Part shown: positions 34,343-41,717 of the stretch, in pieces
Numbering within the stretch: the first letter of the stretch is position 1
Layout: each line of letters starts with the position of its first letter
From: CAJCJE01 sp035948315
GTDB lineage: Bacteria; Actinomycetota; Actinomycetes; Mycobacteriales; Pseudonocardiaceae
Assembly (NCBI GenBank): GCA_035948315.1
Contig: DASZJG010000034.1
Span: 62,001 to 126,000 of the forward strand
Reading direction: 5' to 3'
Length of the DNA: 64,000 nt
Notes under the pieces: model-generated
Seen by the model: only the letters and a program-made list of their open reading frames with translations
Told to the model about the DNA's origin: nothing
The model's database searches: none
Translations under genes and position numbers: made by a program

Positions 34343-35986
34343 GTGACCACCTCGGTGCTGTTGGACGCTGGAGTTGTCACCCGCTGCCGGCGCCGGGTGC
34401 ATCTTGAGCACGACCCGACCATGGTCGACGCGCCCAAGGCGCCGCCGGACCCGGCCGGCCAGCAACGATCGGCCGACGCGGCCGAACACAGACGCCGGAT
34501 CGGCGGGCAGCTGGCCAGGCTGTTCGGCTCCGACTGGGTGGAGATCCCGGCCGGTCCCGGCCTGTCCAACGCCGACCGCGAACGCGCGACCTTGGGCGCG
34601 ATGCGCGCGGGCGCCCGGTTCATCTGGAACGCCGCGCTGCCGCGTGATCCGGTCGGCGGCCGGCGCGGCCGGGTCGACCTGCTGGTCCGCGCGACCGGGG
34701 GCTACCTGCCGGTGATGGTGGTCCGGCACAAGGTCACCGACCCGGGCACCGGCGCGCGCACCTCACCGCTGTCCGACCCGCACCCCGACCGGGGCCGCTC
34801 CGATCCGCTGCGCAAGGCCCGCGCCCAGCCACGCGACCAACTGCGACTCGTACACGCCCGCGCGCTGTTGCAGGCCTGCGGTCAGGCCGCGATCGGCCGC
34901 GCCACCGGCGGATCCATCGGTTTGGACGCGGATGTGGTGCTCTGGCACGACCTGGAGGCGCCCACCTGGCCCGGCGGCCGCACCGCAGTCACCGAGTACG
35001 AGAGCCGCTTCTCCGACCGGCTCGCCATCGCCGACGCGGCGGCGTCGCAGGCCGACCCTCTCGCTCAGCCCTCGCGGATCATGGACTGCCGCAGCTGCCC
35101 CTGGTGGCCGGTGTGCGAACGCGCGCTGGCGGAAGCGCGCGACGTGAGCCTGGTGGTGCGCGGCGAGGACGCGACCGCGCTACGCCAGCTCGGCGTGCGC
35201 ACCGTCGACGAACTGGCCGCCCTCGACCCCGCCGACCCACCCACCGGCACGCCGCCGAGCCTGCTGCTGTCCGACGCGGTGATCCTGGCCAAGGCGTGGC
35301 TGGCCAACCTGCCGGTGGTCCGCCGGGTGCGGACACCCGAGGTGCCGCGCGGTGACGTCGAGGTCGACGTGGACATGGAGAGCTTCGGCGAATCCGGCGC
35401 GTACCTGTGGGGCGCGCTGCTCTCCGGCGAGGGCATCGACGAACCTGCCGGCTATCGCGCGTTCGTCACCTGGGATGCGTTGCCCACCAACGACGAGGCG
35501 CGCTCGTTCGCGGAGTTCTGGCGCTGGCTGTCCAATGTGGCCGCTCGCGCGCGGATCAACGGCCGCACGTTCCGCGCCTACTGCTACAACGAACTCGCCG
35601 AGAACCGCTGGCTGCTCGCGTCCGCCGACCGGTTCGCCGACGAGCCGGGCATCCCGACCCGCGCCGAGGTGCAGCAGTTCATCGACTCCGAGTCGTGGGT
35701 CGACATGTTCCGCATCGTGACCGACACGTTCTTGTGCGCCAAGGGAAAGGGCCTCAAGACGATCGCGCCGGTCGCCGGATTCCACTGGCGCGACCCGGAA
35801 GCCAGCGGCGAGAACTCGATGCGCTGGTACCGCGACGCGGTCGGGATGGACGGCGAACCGGTCGCGCTGGACCAACGCCGACGGCTGCTCGTCTACAACG
35901 AGGACGACGTGCGCGCGACCAAGCGGCTCCGCGAGTGGATGTCCTCACCCGAGGTCTCGAACATCCCCTACATCGACGATCTGTGA
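34343..35986 (+). CDS. TM0106-family RecB-like nuclease with C-terminal RNase H-like exonuclease domain
   Basis: 547 residues. Cys15, Cys249, Cys252 and Cys258 (TRCRRR; MDCRSCPWWPVC) are positioned as the iron-sulfur ligands of AddB/Cas4-type RecB nucleases. The RecB region has D112 (RGRVDLL), but the position two residues before K130 (VVRHK) is Arg128, so the usual acidic residue of the D...(D/E)xK site is missing. The C-terminal domain (about 335-540) has a DxE at D344-M345-E346 (VDVDMESFG) and a late NEDDVRATKR, as in DEDD-like RNase H/YprB exonucleases. Role in DNA repair or recombination is inferred. Confidence 0.85.
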   Translation: MTTSVLLDAGVVTRCRRRVHLEHDPTMVDAPKAPPDPAGQQRSADAAEHRRRIGGQLARLFGSDWVEIPAGPGLSNADRERATLGAMRAGARFIWNAALPRDPVGGRRGRVDLLVRATGGYLPVMVVRHKVTDPGTGARTSPLSDPHPDRGRSDPLRKARAQPRDQLRLVHARALLQACGQAAIGRATGGSIGLDADVVLWHDLEAPTWPGGRTAVTEYESRFSDRLAIADAAASQADPLAQPSRIMDCRSCPWWPVCERALAEARDVSLVVRGEDATALRQLGVRTVDELAALDPADPPTGTPPSLLLSDAVILAKAWLANLPVVRRVRTPEVPRGDVEVDVDMESFGESGAYLWGALLSGEGIDEPAGYRAFVTWDALPTNDEARSFAEFWRWLSNVAARARINGRTFRAYCYNELAENRWLLASADRFADEPGIPTRAEVQQFIDSESWVDMFRIVTDTFLCAKGKGLKTIAPVAGFHWRDPEASGENSMRWYRDAVGMDGEPVALDQRRRLLVYNEDDVRATKRLREWMSSPEVSNIPYIDDL

Positions 35987-35989
35987 GAA

Positions 35990-36025
35990 GTTGTGCACAG
36001 CCCTGTCCACATGGCTGTGCACAAC
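35990..36025. terminator. Perfect 13-bp hairpin between convergent genes
   Basis: GTTGTGCACAGCC (35990-36002) and GGCTGTGCACAAC (36013-36025) are exact inverse complements around a 10-nt loop. It lies between the ends of the nuclease and the short-chain dehydrogenase genes and could stop transcription from both sides, although no T-run follows. The same stretch contains DnaA-box-like 9-mers. Confidence 0.5.
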
Positions 36026-36041
36026 CGCCCAGTTGTCCACA
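35991..36041. promoter_or_regulatory. Cluster of DnaA-box-like 9-mers
   Basis: Within 51 bp are TTGTGCACA (35991-35999), CTGTCCACA (36003-36011), an inverted TTGTGCACA (36016-36024) and a perfect actinobacterial DnaA box TTGTCCACA (36033-36041). They lie in intergenic DNA, partly inside the hairpin. This could be a DnaA titration or regulatory site; it is too small to be an origin. Alternatively the match is a by-product of hairpin sequence. Confidence 0.45.
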
Positions 36042-36048
36042 ATCGCCA

Positions 36049-36807
36049 CTAGCGTGGGGCCATCCGCAGCGCGCCGTCCATGCGGATGACCTCGCCGTTG
36101 AGGTAGTCGTGCTCGGCGATGGCCACCACCAGCTGCGCGTACTCCTCGGGCCGGGCCAGGCGCTTCGGGAACGGGACGCCGGAGCTGAGCGCGGCGCGGA
36201 ACTCGTCGCTGACGCCGGCCAGCATCGGCGTGTCCACGATGCCCGGCGCGATGGTCATCACCCTGATGCCGAACTGGGCGAGGTCCCGGGCGGCCGGCAG
36301 GGTCAGGCCGACCACGCCGCCCTTGGACGAGGAGTACGCGACCTGGCCGATCTGGCCGTCGAACGCGGCGATGGACGCGGTGTTCACGATGACGCCGCGC
36401 GCGTCGTCGGCGATCGGATCGGTCTTGGCGATCGCGTCCGCGGCCAGGCGCAGCACGTTGAACGTGCCGATCAGGTTGACCTCGATGATCTTGCGGTAGA
36501 GGTCGAGATCGTGCGGGCCCTTCTTGGACAGCACCCGGCCCGCGGTGCCGATGCCCGCGCAGTTGACCGTCACGCGCAGCGGCTTGTCCCCGCCGCTCGC
36601 CTGCTCGACCGCCGCGCCGACCTGCGCCGGGTCGGTCACGTCGGCCGCGACGTAGGTGACTCCCTCGACGGCGTGGGCCCTCTCGATGACCTGCGGCAGG
36701 TCGATGCCGAACACGGTGGCGCCCTTCGCCGCGAGCGCACGGGCGGTGGCCCCGCCAAGGCCCGACGCTGCTCCGGTGACCAGCGCGGCGACGTCCGCGA
36801 TCCGCAT
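36049..36807 (-). CDS. Short-chain dehydrogenase, 3-hydroxyacyl-CoA dehydrogenase type 2-like
   Basis: 252 residues of a classical SDR. The NAD-binding motif TGAASGLGGATARAL is at the N-terminus, VNCAGIG marks the N-A-G region, and the catalytic Y-x-x-x-K appears as AYSSSKGG. The cofactor acceptor Asp (FGIDLP) favours NAD over NADP. The overall pattern, including IVNTASIAAFDGQIGQVAYSSSKGG, resembles type 2 3-hydroxyacyl-CoA dehydrogenases (HSD17B10-like), which act in fatty acid or branched-chain catabolism. Substrate assignment is tentative. Confidence 0.9.
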   Translation of the reverse strand: MRIADVAALVTGAASGLGGATARALAAKGATVFGIDLPQVIERAHAVEGVTYVAADVTDPAQVGAAVEQASGGDKPLRVTVNCAGIGTAGRVLSKKGPHDLDLYRKIIEVNLIGTFNVLRLAADAIAKTDPIADDARGVIVNTASIAAFDGQIGQVAYSSSKGGVVGLTLPAARDLAQFGIRVMTIAPGIVDTPMLAGVSDEFRAALSSGVPFPKRLARPEEYAQLVVAIAEHDYLNGEVIRMDGALRMAPR

Positions 36808-36901
36808 GTACTTCTCCTCCAGCCGATGACCTCGATGTCGGCAGTGAGGTTAGCGGGCGCGGCGCCCGATCAGCCCGGCGAAGTGCGAGCCGTCACGATG
36901 C

Positions 36902-37021
36902 TCAGGGCCGGTGCTCGCGGCGCCAGGCCAGTGCCTCGGCGGAGCGCAGCAGCACGACGAGCGGGAGGGCGGCCACCAGGGACAGCCCGATGAACATTCC
37001 GACGATCCCGAGAATTTCCAT
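36902..37021 (-). CDS. Predicted 39-residue membrane peptide
   Basis: ATG at 37021 opens a 40-codon frame ending TGA at 36902-36904. The peptide begins MEILGIVGMFIGLSLVAALP, continues as a hydrophobic helix and ends in a basic tail (AWRREHRP). Third codon positions are overwhelmingly G or C, as expected for a true gene of this genome, and a continuous hydrophobic helix is unlikely by chance. No clear ribosome-binding site is seen, so translation may be leaderless. Function unknown. Confidence 0.55.
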   Translation of the reverse strand: MEILGIVGMFIGLSLVAALPLVVLLRSAEALAWRREHRP

Positions 37022-37203
37022 GCGATACAGGCTGCGCTGAAAAGCCCTGGTCGCGCGTCCGCCGGGAGCATTGTTTCGCGGTGCCCCCAGGGGATGACGC
37101 CGTCACCGACAGCTCAGACTGCAGATGGACCCGACCCTGACCAGCGGCCGTCCGGGTGCCCCTGGTGCCACGACCGGGTGGAAAACCCGCCGATCACCGT
37201 GAG

Positions 37204-38166
37204 TCAGCGGCGGCCGGGCGGGCAGATCTCGTCGATGGCGGCGCGCTCCCAGCCGGCCGGGCGCCACTGCGTCGCCGACGCGTTCGCGATCACCTGCTCG
37301 GGCGTTGTCGCGCCGGCGATCACCGAGCCGACCACCGGCTGCGCGGCCAGCCAGCCCAGGGCCAGCGTGGCCATGTTCAGCTTGCGGGTCTCGGCGAAGG
37401 CGCGCAGCTTGTCGATCCGGTCCCAGGGCGCGTTGGCGAGCAACTGGTCGCGGCCGGCCAGCCGACTGCCGGCAGGGGGCTCCTGCTCGGCCGAGTACTT
37501 GCCGGTGAGCAGGCCGTTGGCCAGCGGAAAGTAGGGCAGCAGGCCGATCCGGTAGTGCGCGCAGGCGGGCGCGATCTCGCGTTCGGCCTCCCGTTCCAGC
37601 AGCGAGTAGTGGTTCTGCGCGGAGACCGGCGCGGCCAGGCCGTGGTGTTCCGCGGCCCAGGCCGCGTCCGCGACCTGCCAGGCGGCCAGGTTGCAGTGGC
37701 CGACGTAGCGGATCTTGCCCTCGGCGATGAGCCCGTCCAGCGCGGCGAGCGTTTCCTCGATCGGCGTGGCCGGATCGGGCCGGTGCAGCTGGTAGAGGTC
37801 GATCCAGTCGGTACCCAGCCGCCGAAGCGACGACTCGACCGCCCGCCGGATGTAGCCGCGGCCGCCGCGCGCGCCGAAGTCGGGGCCGTTGCCGCCCTGC
37901 ATGTCCATGCCGAACTTGGTGGCGATCACCGCGCGGTCGCGCCTGCCGGCCAGCGCCTGGCCGAGCAGTTCCTCGCTGCGTCCGCGCGGCGCGCCGTACA
38001 CGTCGGCCACGTCGAAGAGGTTCACGCCCACGTCCAGGGCCGCGTCCACGACGGCTTTCGCGCCGCTCGCCGACTCGGTCGCGGTGCCGGGACGGCCGAG
38101 GTTGTTGCAGCCAAGACCGATCACGCTCACCGCGAGACCGGACCGTCCGATGCGACGCAGTTCCAC
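37204..38166 (-). CDS. Aldo/keto reductase
   Basis: 320 residues of the AKR TIM barrel. The N-terminal FDVADVYG holds the catalytic Asp and Tyr, then ATKFGMDMQ carries the Lys, and DLYQLHRPDP the His. NADPH is the expected cofactor. The C-terminal TTPEQVIANASA matches the AKR C-terminal consensus. It likely reduces small carbonyls; the natural substrate is unknown. The start is GTG at 38166. An aminoglycoside-phosphotransferase-like gene lies 12 bp upstream in the same orientation. Confidence 0.92.
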   Translation of the reverse strand: MELRRIGRSGLAVSVIGLGCNNLGRPGTATESASGAKAVVDAALDVGVNLFDVADVYGAPRGRSEELLGQALAGRRDRAVIATKFGMDMQGGNGPDFGARGGRGYIRRAVESSLRRLGTDWIDLYQLHRPDPATPIEETLAALDGLIAEGKIRYVGHCNLAAWQVADAAWAAEHHGLAAPVSAQNHYSLLEREAEREIAPACAHYRIGLLPYFPLANGLLTGKYSAEQEPPAGSRLAGRDQLLANAPWDRIDKLRAFAETRKLNMATLALGWLAAQPVVGSVIAGATTPEQVIANASATQWRPAGWERAAIDEICPPGRR

Positions 38167-38178
38167 GAATCCCGGACC

Positions 38179-39093
38179 CTACCGGTATCGGGACCACCGG
38201 GCGTCCACGTCGCCCGATCGGACGCTGGCCAGCCTGCGGTGCAGCTCCGGGGCGACGTCGGGATTGCTGCGCAGGATCGGCAGCACGCTGGTGACCAGCT
38301 TCAGCTCGCGCACCTGGCGAAGCACCTCGAACCCCGGCCACTGGGTGACGTCGAAGCCGTAGGCGCGCAGCAGCGTGCGGGACTCGCGCATCGAACCGCC
38401 GAAGCGGTGCTGCGCGACCAGGACCGGCGCGAGGTCCCATTCCGGCGGGCCGAAGCTGGTCGAGTCGAAGTCGCACAGCACCGGGCCGTCCGGGCCGGGG
38501 ATCAGGTTGCCGAGGTGGGCGTCGCCGTGCACGACGGCGGGTGGCAGCGGGTACTCCAGCGCGGCCAACTGCTCGGCCAGGGCGGCGCTGCGGTCGGCGA
38601 GGAACTCGCGGTCGTCCTCGGCCAGCTCCTCGGCGTCGGCGATGCGCCGGGCCACGTCGTCCAGCGGCGCCCAGGCGGGCAGGTCGAACGCGGGTTTGGG
38701 CAACTGGTGCAGCCTGCGGAGCAGGACGGCCAGGTCACGGGTGGTCAGCCTGCGCGAGGTGGTCGGTACCTCGTCCCAGACCGTCGCCAGGTAGTCGCCG
38801 ACCCGCACGGGCTGCTCGAAGCCTGGCAGCAGCCGCACCGCGGGGAAGTCGTGGCCGGCCAGCCAGTTGGCCACCTTGACGACCTTCGCCACCCGGTGCC
38901 GCAGCCCCCAGGACGCGGCGATCCGGACCACCACCGGCTTGCTGGCCAGCCGGTAGACCGCGTTGGTGGTGAACCGAAGCAGTGTCGCGCCCTCCGGGTC
39001 GAGCCCGGTCGCGGCGCAGACGCCGGCCAGCACGCCCGCCAGCTTCTCCGGCGTGAATCGGCCGGAGACGGCGAGCCCCAGTGGCGCGTTCAT
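38179..39093 (-). CDS. Aminoglycoside phosphotransferase-like kinase (APH superfamily)
   Basis: 304 residues from ATG at 39093, preferred for its upstream GGGGAG. The APH signatures VVHGDAHLGNLIPGPDGPVLCDFDSTSFGPPEWDL contain the catalytic Asp (HGDxxxxN) and the metal-binding Asp (CDFD). An N-terminal lobe (YRLASKPVVVRIAASW) provides nucleotide binding. APH-fold kinases phosphorylate antibiotics, sugars or metabolites; the real substrate here is not evident. No other resistance gene is nearby. Confidence 0.85.
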   Translation of the reverse strand: MNAPLGLAVSGRFTPEKLAGVLAGVCAATGLDPEGATLLRFTTNAVYRLASKPVVVRIAASWGLRHRVAKVVKVANWLAGHDFPAVRLLPGFEQPVRVGDYLATVWDEVPTTSRRLTTRDLAVLLRRLHQLPKPAFDLPAWAPLDDVARRIADAEELAEDDREFLADRSAALAEQLAALEYPLPPAVVHGDAHLGNLIPGPDGPVLCDFDSTSFGPPEWDLAPVLVAQHRFGGSMRESRTLLRAYGFDVTQWPGFEVLRQVRELKLVTSVLPILRSNPDVAPELHRRLASVRSGDVDARWSRYR

Positions 39094-39145
39094 CGTTGCT
39101 GTTCTCCCCACCCTCCCCGGTGGCAGAACTTTTCGCTTTTCTCGA

Positions 39146-40516
39146 TCAGGCGACCATGAACTTCGACAGCCGCTCGGCCAGATCGCGCGCGTCGTTGTTG
39201 TTGCGACGCTTCTCGGCTTCGGACAGCAGCGGTTGCATGCGGTCCTTCACCCGAGCCGACTTGATGTTCTCGGCGATCTCCAACGCGTAGCGGCCGACCT
39301 TGGCGCCGTGGTCGATGTCGCCCTCAAGCAGGTGGTTCGTGGCCAGCGCCGCCTGGTTGAACGACTTGGACCGCGACATCTCCTCGCCGTAACCCTGACC
39401 GGCCCTGGTCAGCGCGGGGATCGCGTACTTGGTGTGCTTGCGGTCCACCTCGACGGCCAGCACCGAGTGGACGGTGCCGATCATGCCGTAGAGGTCGGCC
39501 TCGTTGAAGAAGCTCACCCACGAGTCCACGTTGGTCTTGTCCGCGCGGGAGAACTCGTCCTTGGTCCGGCCGACCAGCTTGAGCGCCTGCCGCTCGTCGC
39601 CCAGCGCCGCGTAGGCCCACGCCTGGTTGGCGCACAGCACGGCGACGGTGAGTTCCGAACCGGACTCCTGGGCCGCGATCTGGCCCAGTTGGAAGAGTTT
39701 GAGCGCGTCGTTGTGCGCGCCCTGATGCAGATAGACACGGCCCATCCGGTAGAGGATGTTGGCCACCAGCGGGTCGTTCTTGCCCTGCTTGGCCAGTTCA
39801 AGGCCGCGGGCGAAGTGGTTGCGGGCGGCGTCCACCAGCCCGCTGTCAAACGAGGTCCAGCCTGCCAGGTTGTGCAGGTCGGCCAGTGCCACGAACAACC
39901 GGTCCCGCACCGGATCGGTCGAGGAGGCGGTCAGCATCTGCTGCCCCCACGACAACTGCGCGACAACCGCGTCCCGGCAGAATCCGCCGCCGTACTGATG
40001 GTCCAACGCACGCAACGCCCTGGTCGCCGCCTCGACCTGGCGCACATCGGTCATACCGATGTGGCCGGGAGCGGGAGCCTGGGCGGGGTGCGACATCCAC
40101 GACCCGGAGTCCTTGCCCATCACAGCCGCACCAACGGTGACGGCTGCGGCGTGCGCGAGGAACCTCCGTCGCTTCACCAGCTCGTCCTCCTCCTGACCTG
40201 GGTCATCCACACTCGTGGTGACCCTCACTTCCGTGCCCTCGTCGTACGCGAGGCCCATGTAGCCCCGAGGAATCGACAAGCCGTCAGCGATACGGGCCAG
40301 GACGTCGTAGGCCATCACCTGACGGCCCTTGAGGATCTCGGAGACCTCGGACTGTGATTGGCCGGTCGAAGCGGCGATCTGCCGCTGCGAGATGCCCTGC
40401 TTGCGAAGCAACCGGTACACCGCGGAGATGTCCCTGATCGACAACGCGTCACGCATGTCGGGCTCTTCCCACCGTTCCGGTGTGACAAGCGAAGCTTGCG
40501 AACCGATGGTGTTCAA
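39146..40516 (-). CDS. XRE-family regulator with TPR-rich C-terminal domain
   Basis: 456 residues from TTG at 40516, chosen for GAGGGGG just upstream. An N-terminal XRE helix-turn-helix (LRKQGISQRQIAASTGQSQSEVSEILKGRQ) runs about 35-75. The rest is helical with TPR-like repeats (LADLHNLAGWTSFDSGLVDAARNHFARGLELAKQ; LYRMGRVYLHQGAHNDALKLFQLGQIAAQ). A twin-arginine-like patch (VKRRRFLAHAAAVTVG) lies between the two. This arrangement is common in Actinobacteria, where it may couple DNA binding to peptide or protein signals. Two small genes are divergent from it and are candidate targets or partners. Confidence 0.9.
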   Translation of the reverse strand: MNTIGSQASLVTPERWEEPDMRDALSIRDISAVYRLLRKQGISQRQIAASTGQSQSEVSEILKGRQVMAYDVLARIADGLSIPRGYMGLAYDEGTEVRVTTSVDDPGQEEDELVKRRRFLAHAAAVTVGAAVMGKDSGSWMSHPAQAPAPGHIGMTDVRQVEAATRALRALDHQYGGGFCRDAVVAQLSWGQQMLTASSTDPVRDRLFVALADLHNLAGWTSFDSGLVDAARNHFARGLELAKQGKNDPLVANILYRMGRVYLHQGAHNDALKLFQLGQIAAQESGSELTVAVLCANQAWAYAALGDERQALKLVGRTKDEFSRADKTNVDSWVSFFNEADLYGMIGTVHSVLAVEVDRKHTKYAIPALTRAGQGYGEEMSRSKSFNQAALATNHLLEGDIDHGAKVGRYALEIAENIKSARVKDRMQPLLSEAEKRRNNNDARDLAERLSKFMVA

Positions 40517-40732
40517 TTGCGCCCCCTCACAGTCCGTTGGGCGTCGTACGCAGCGTAAAGGCACGCCGCGCGGTCCGAGAAGTGCTGTTCAGTGGTGGTG
40601 ATCGGTGCGGGTGAACTCGGCTGACCGCTTAGCGTTGGAGTCGCACCGATCGGCGCTGCGACTCCCCACTGCGGCCCTCCAGGTTGGATTCTAGTTTTTC
40701 GTAAGCATCCGAGCACGGAGGGAAGCAAGCCA

Positions 40733-41041
40733 GTGGAACTGCTCGAGCCGGTGGCAACACTCGCGGATGGGTCCGCCATCGGTCAACAGGGTCTCCCACG
40801 GCGCTCCGAACCGGGTTTTGGTGTAACCAGTGTCGGTGTCAGCGAGCAGGCAGGACGAGGTCGCCAGTGGCGAATTCGCTGCCAGGATGTTGCGAATCGG
40901 GAACGGTTCCTCACCGTGCTCGTGGAACACGGCAGGGTGGTGCTCGTCGGTCCGCCCGGCGAGACGGCGGTGTTGACCCCAGGTCAACTCAACCAGCTCA
41001 GAGCCGTCCTGCACGAAGCCGCCGAAGAGGCGGAAAGGTAA
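40733..41041 (+). CDS. Small protein of unknown function divergent from XRE-TPR regulator
   Basis: 102 residues. The core WRIRCQDVANRERFLTVLVEHGRVVLVGPPGETAVLTPGQLNQLRAVLHEAAEEA is a compact alpha/beta segment reminiscent of small actinobacterial proteins paired with XRE regulators. The N-terminus (MELLEPVATLADGSAIGQQGLP) is flexible. No membrane helix or signal peptide. The next gene starts 14 bp later, so the two form a unit divergent from the regulator gene. I do not recognise a named family. Confidence 0.7.
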   Translation: MELLEPVATLADGSAIGQQGLPRRSEPGFGVTSVGVSEQAGRGRQWRIRCQDVANRERFLTVLVEHGRVVLVGPPGETAVLTPGQLNQLRAVLHEAAEEAER

Positions 41042-41054
41042 CGGTGACGTTCCG

Positions 41055-41393
41055 GTGGACGAGATCCTCGGGCAGGTACTGCGCAACGCGGTGTGGGAAC
41101 GGCTGGACATGCTGTCCGAGCTGGCCAATCGCGCGGACGCACCATCCCTGCTGTCCGTGGCCCGATCCGAACTTCCCAAACTGACCGAGGGGTGGCGGGC
41201 GCTGCTCGCCGCCCACGAGCCCGACGAGCGGGGCAACTGCCCCGAGTGTTCGAGCCGCTGGCGGCAGCAGCGCTCGCCGTGCGCGGTGTGGCGGGCAGCC
41301 TACGAACACCTGGTCGCGGGCGGTCTTGCGCCGCAACCAGCCCGGCACCTGCGGGGCCTGGCCGGCCGCAGGGCCGCCGCCGGAGTGCACTGA
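41055..41393 (+). CDS. Small Cys-containing protein of unknown function
   Basis: 112 residues from GTG at 41055. It is helical at the N-terminus (ILGQVLRNAVWERLDMLSELANRADAPSLL) and carries NCPECSSRWRQQRSPCAVW near residues 70-88, in which three Cys could bind zinc or iron. The C-terminus is Arg/Ala-rich. It is expressed with the preceding small gene and divergent from the XRE-TPR regulator. Function unknown; a zinc-ribbon role is only a possibility. Confidence 0.65.
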   Translation: MDEILGQVLRNAVWERLDMLSELANRADAPSLLSVARSELPKLTEGWRALLAAHEPDERGNCPECSSRWRQQRSPCAVWRAAYEHLVAGGLAPQPARHLRGLAGRRAAAGVH

Positions 41394-41717
41394 AGCTGGC
41401 GCCCTCGTGGTCCTCGCGCCGGCCCCCGATTCGGTGCACACGAGGCAACGCCATGCCCGGCGACCCGATTCGCCCGTCCCCCGACCAGCGCGAATCGGGT
41501 CGTTCGGGGACACCTTCCACGGGCCGACGAGCCCGTTCCCTCGACTCCGCGGGCCGGCACTGCTGCCTCCCCACCCCCCGACCGGTGCCGGTCCGCGGCT
41601 TCCAAAAGACGTAGCGCCCCAAATGGGTATGCCCAAACGTCGTGCATCGAAACGAGTTCACCAGGACCGAATTAGTTCGGCGATAAGCGGTCTTTTCTAC
41701 TGAAAGTGATTCACGTA
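41394..41717. other. Intergenic region, 324 bp, with one hairpin
   Basis: No convincing gene is seen. Near its right end, GACCG (41665-41669) pairs with CGGTC (41688-41692), with a nested CCGAA-TTAG-TTCGG (41667-41680), followed by TTTT on the plus strand. It may act as a terminator between the small gene pair and the convergent GH1 gene. Remaining sequence shows no motif I can support. Confidence 0.4.

Noticed and set aside
35990..36041. Replication origin
   Set aside because: Only about four DnaA-box-like sites in 51 bp, no AT-rich unwinding region, no adjacent dnaA or dnaN.
38179..39093. Antibiotic resistance gene
   Set aside because: The protein has the APH fold only; no substrate-specific features or resistance context are visible.
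41300..41647. Several frames in the spacer left of the GH1 gene
   Set aside because: No conserved residues, no ribosome-binding site; Arg/Pro-rich shadow sequence.
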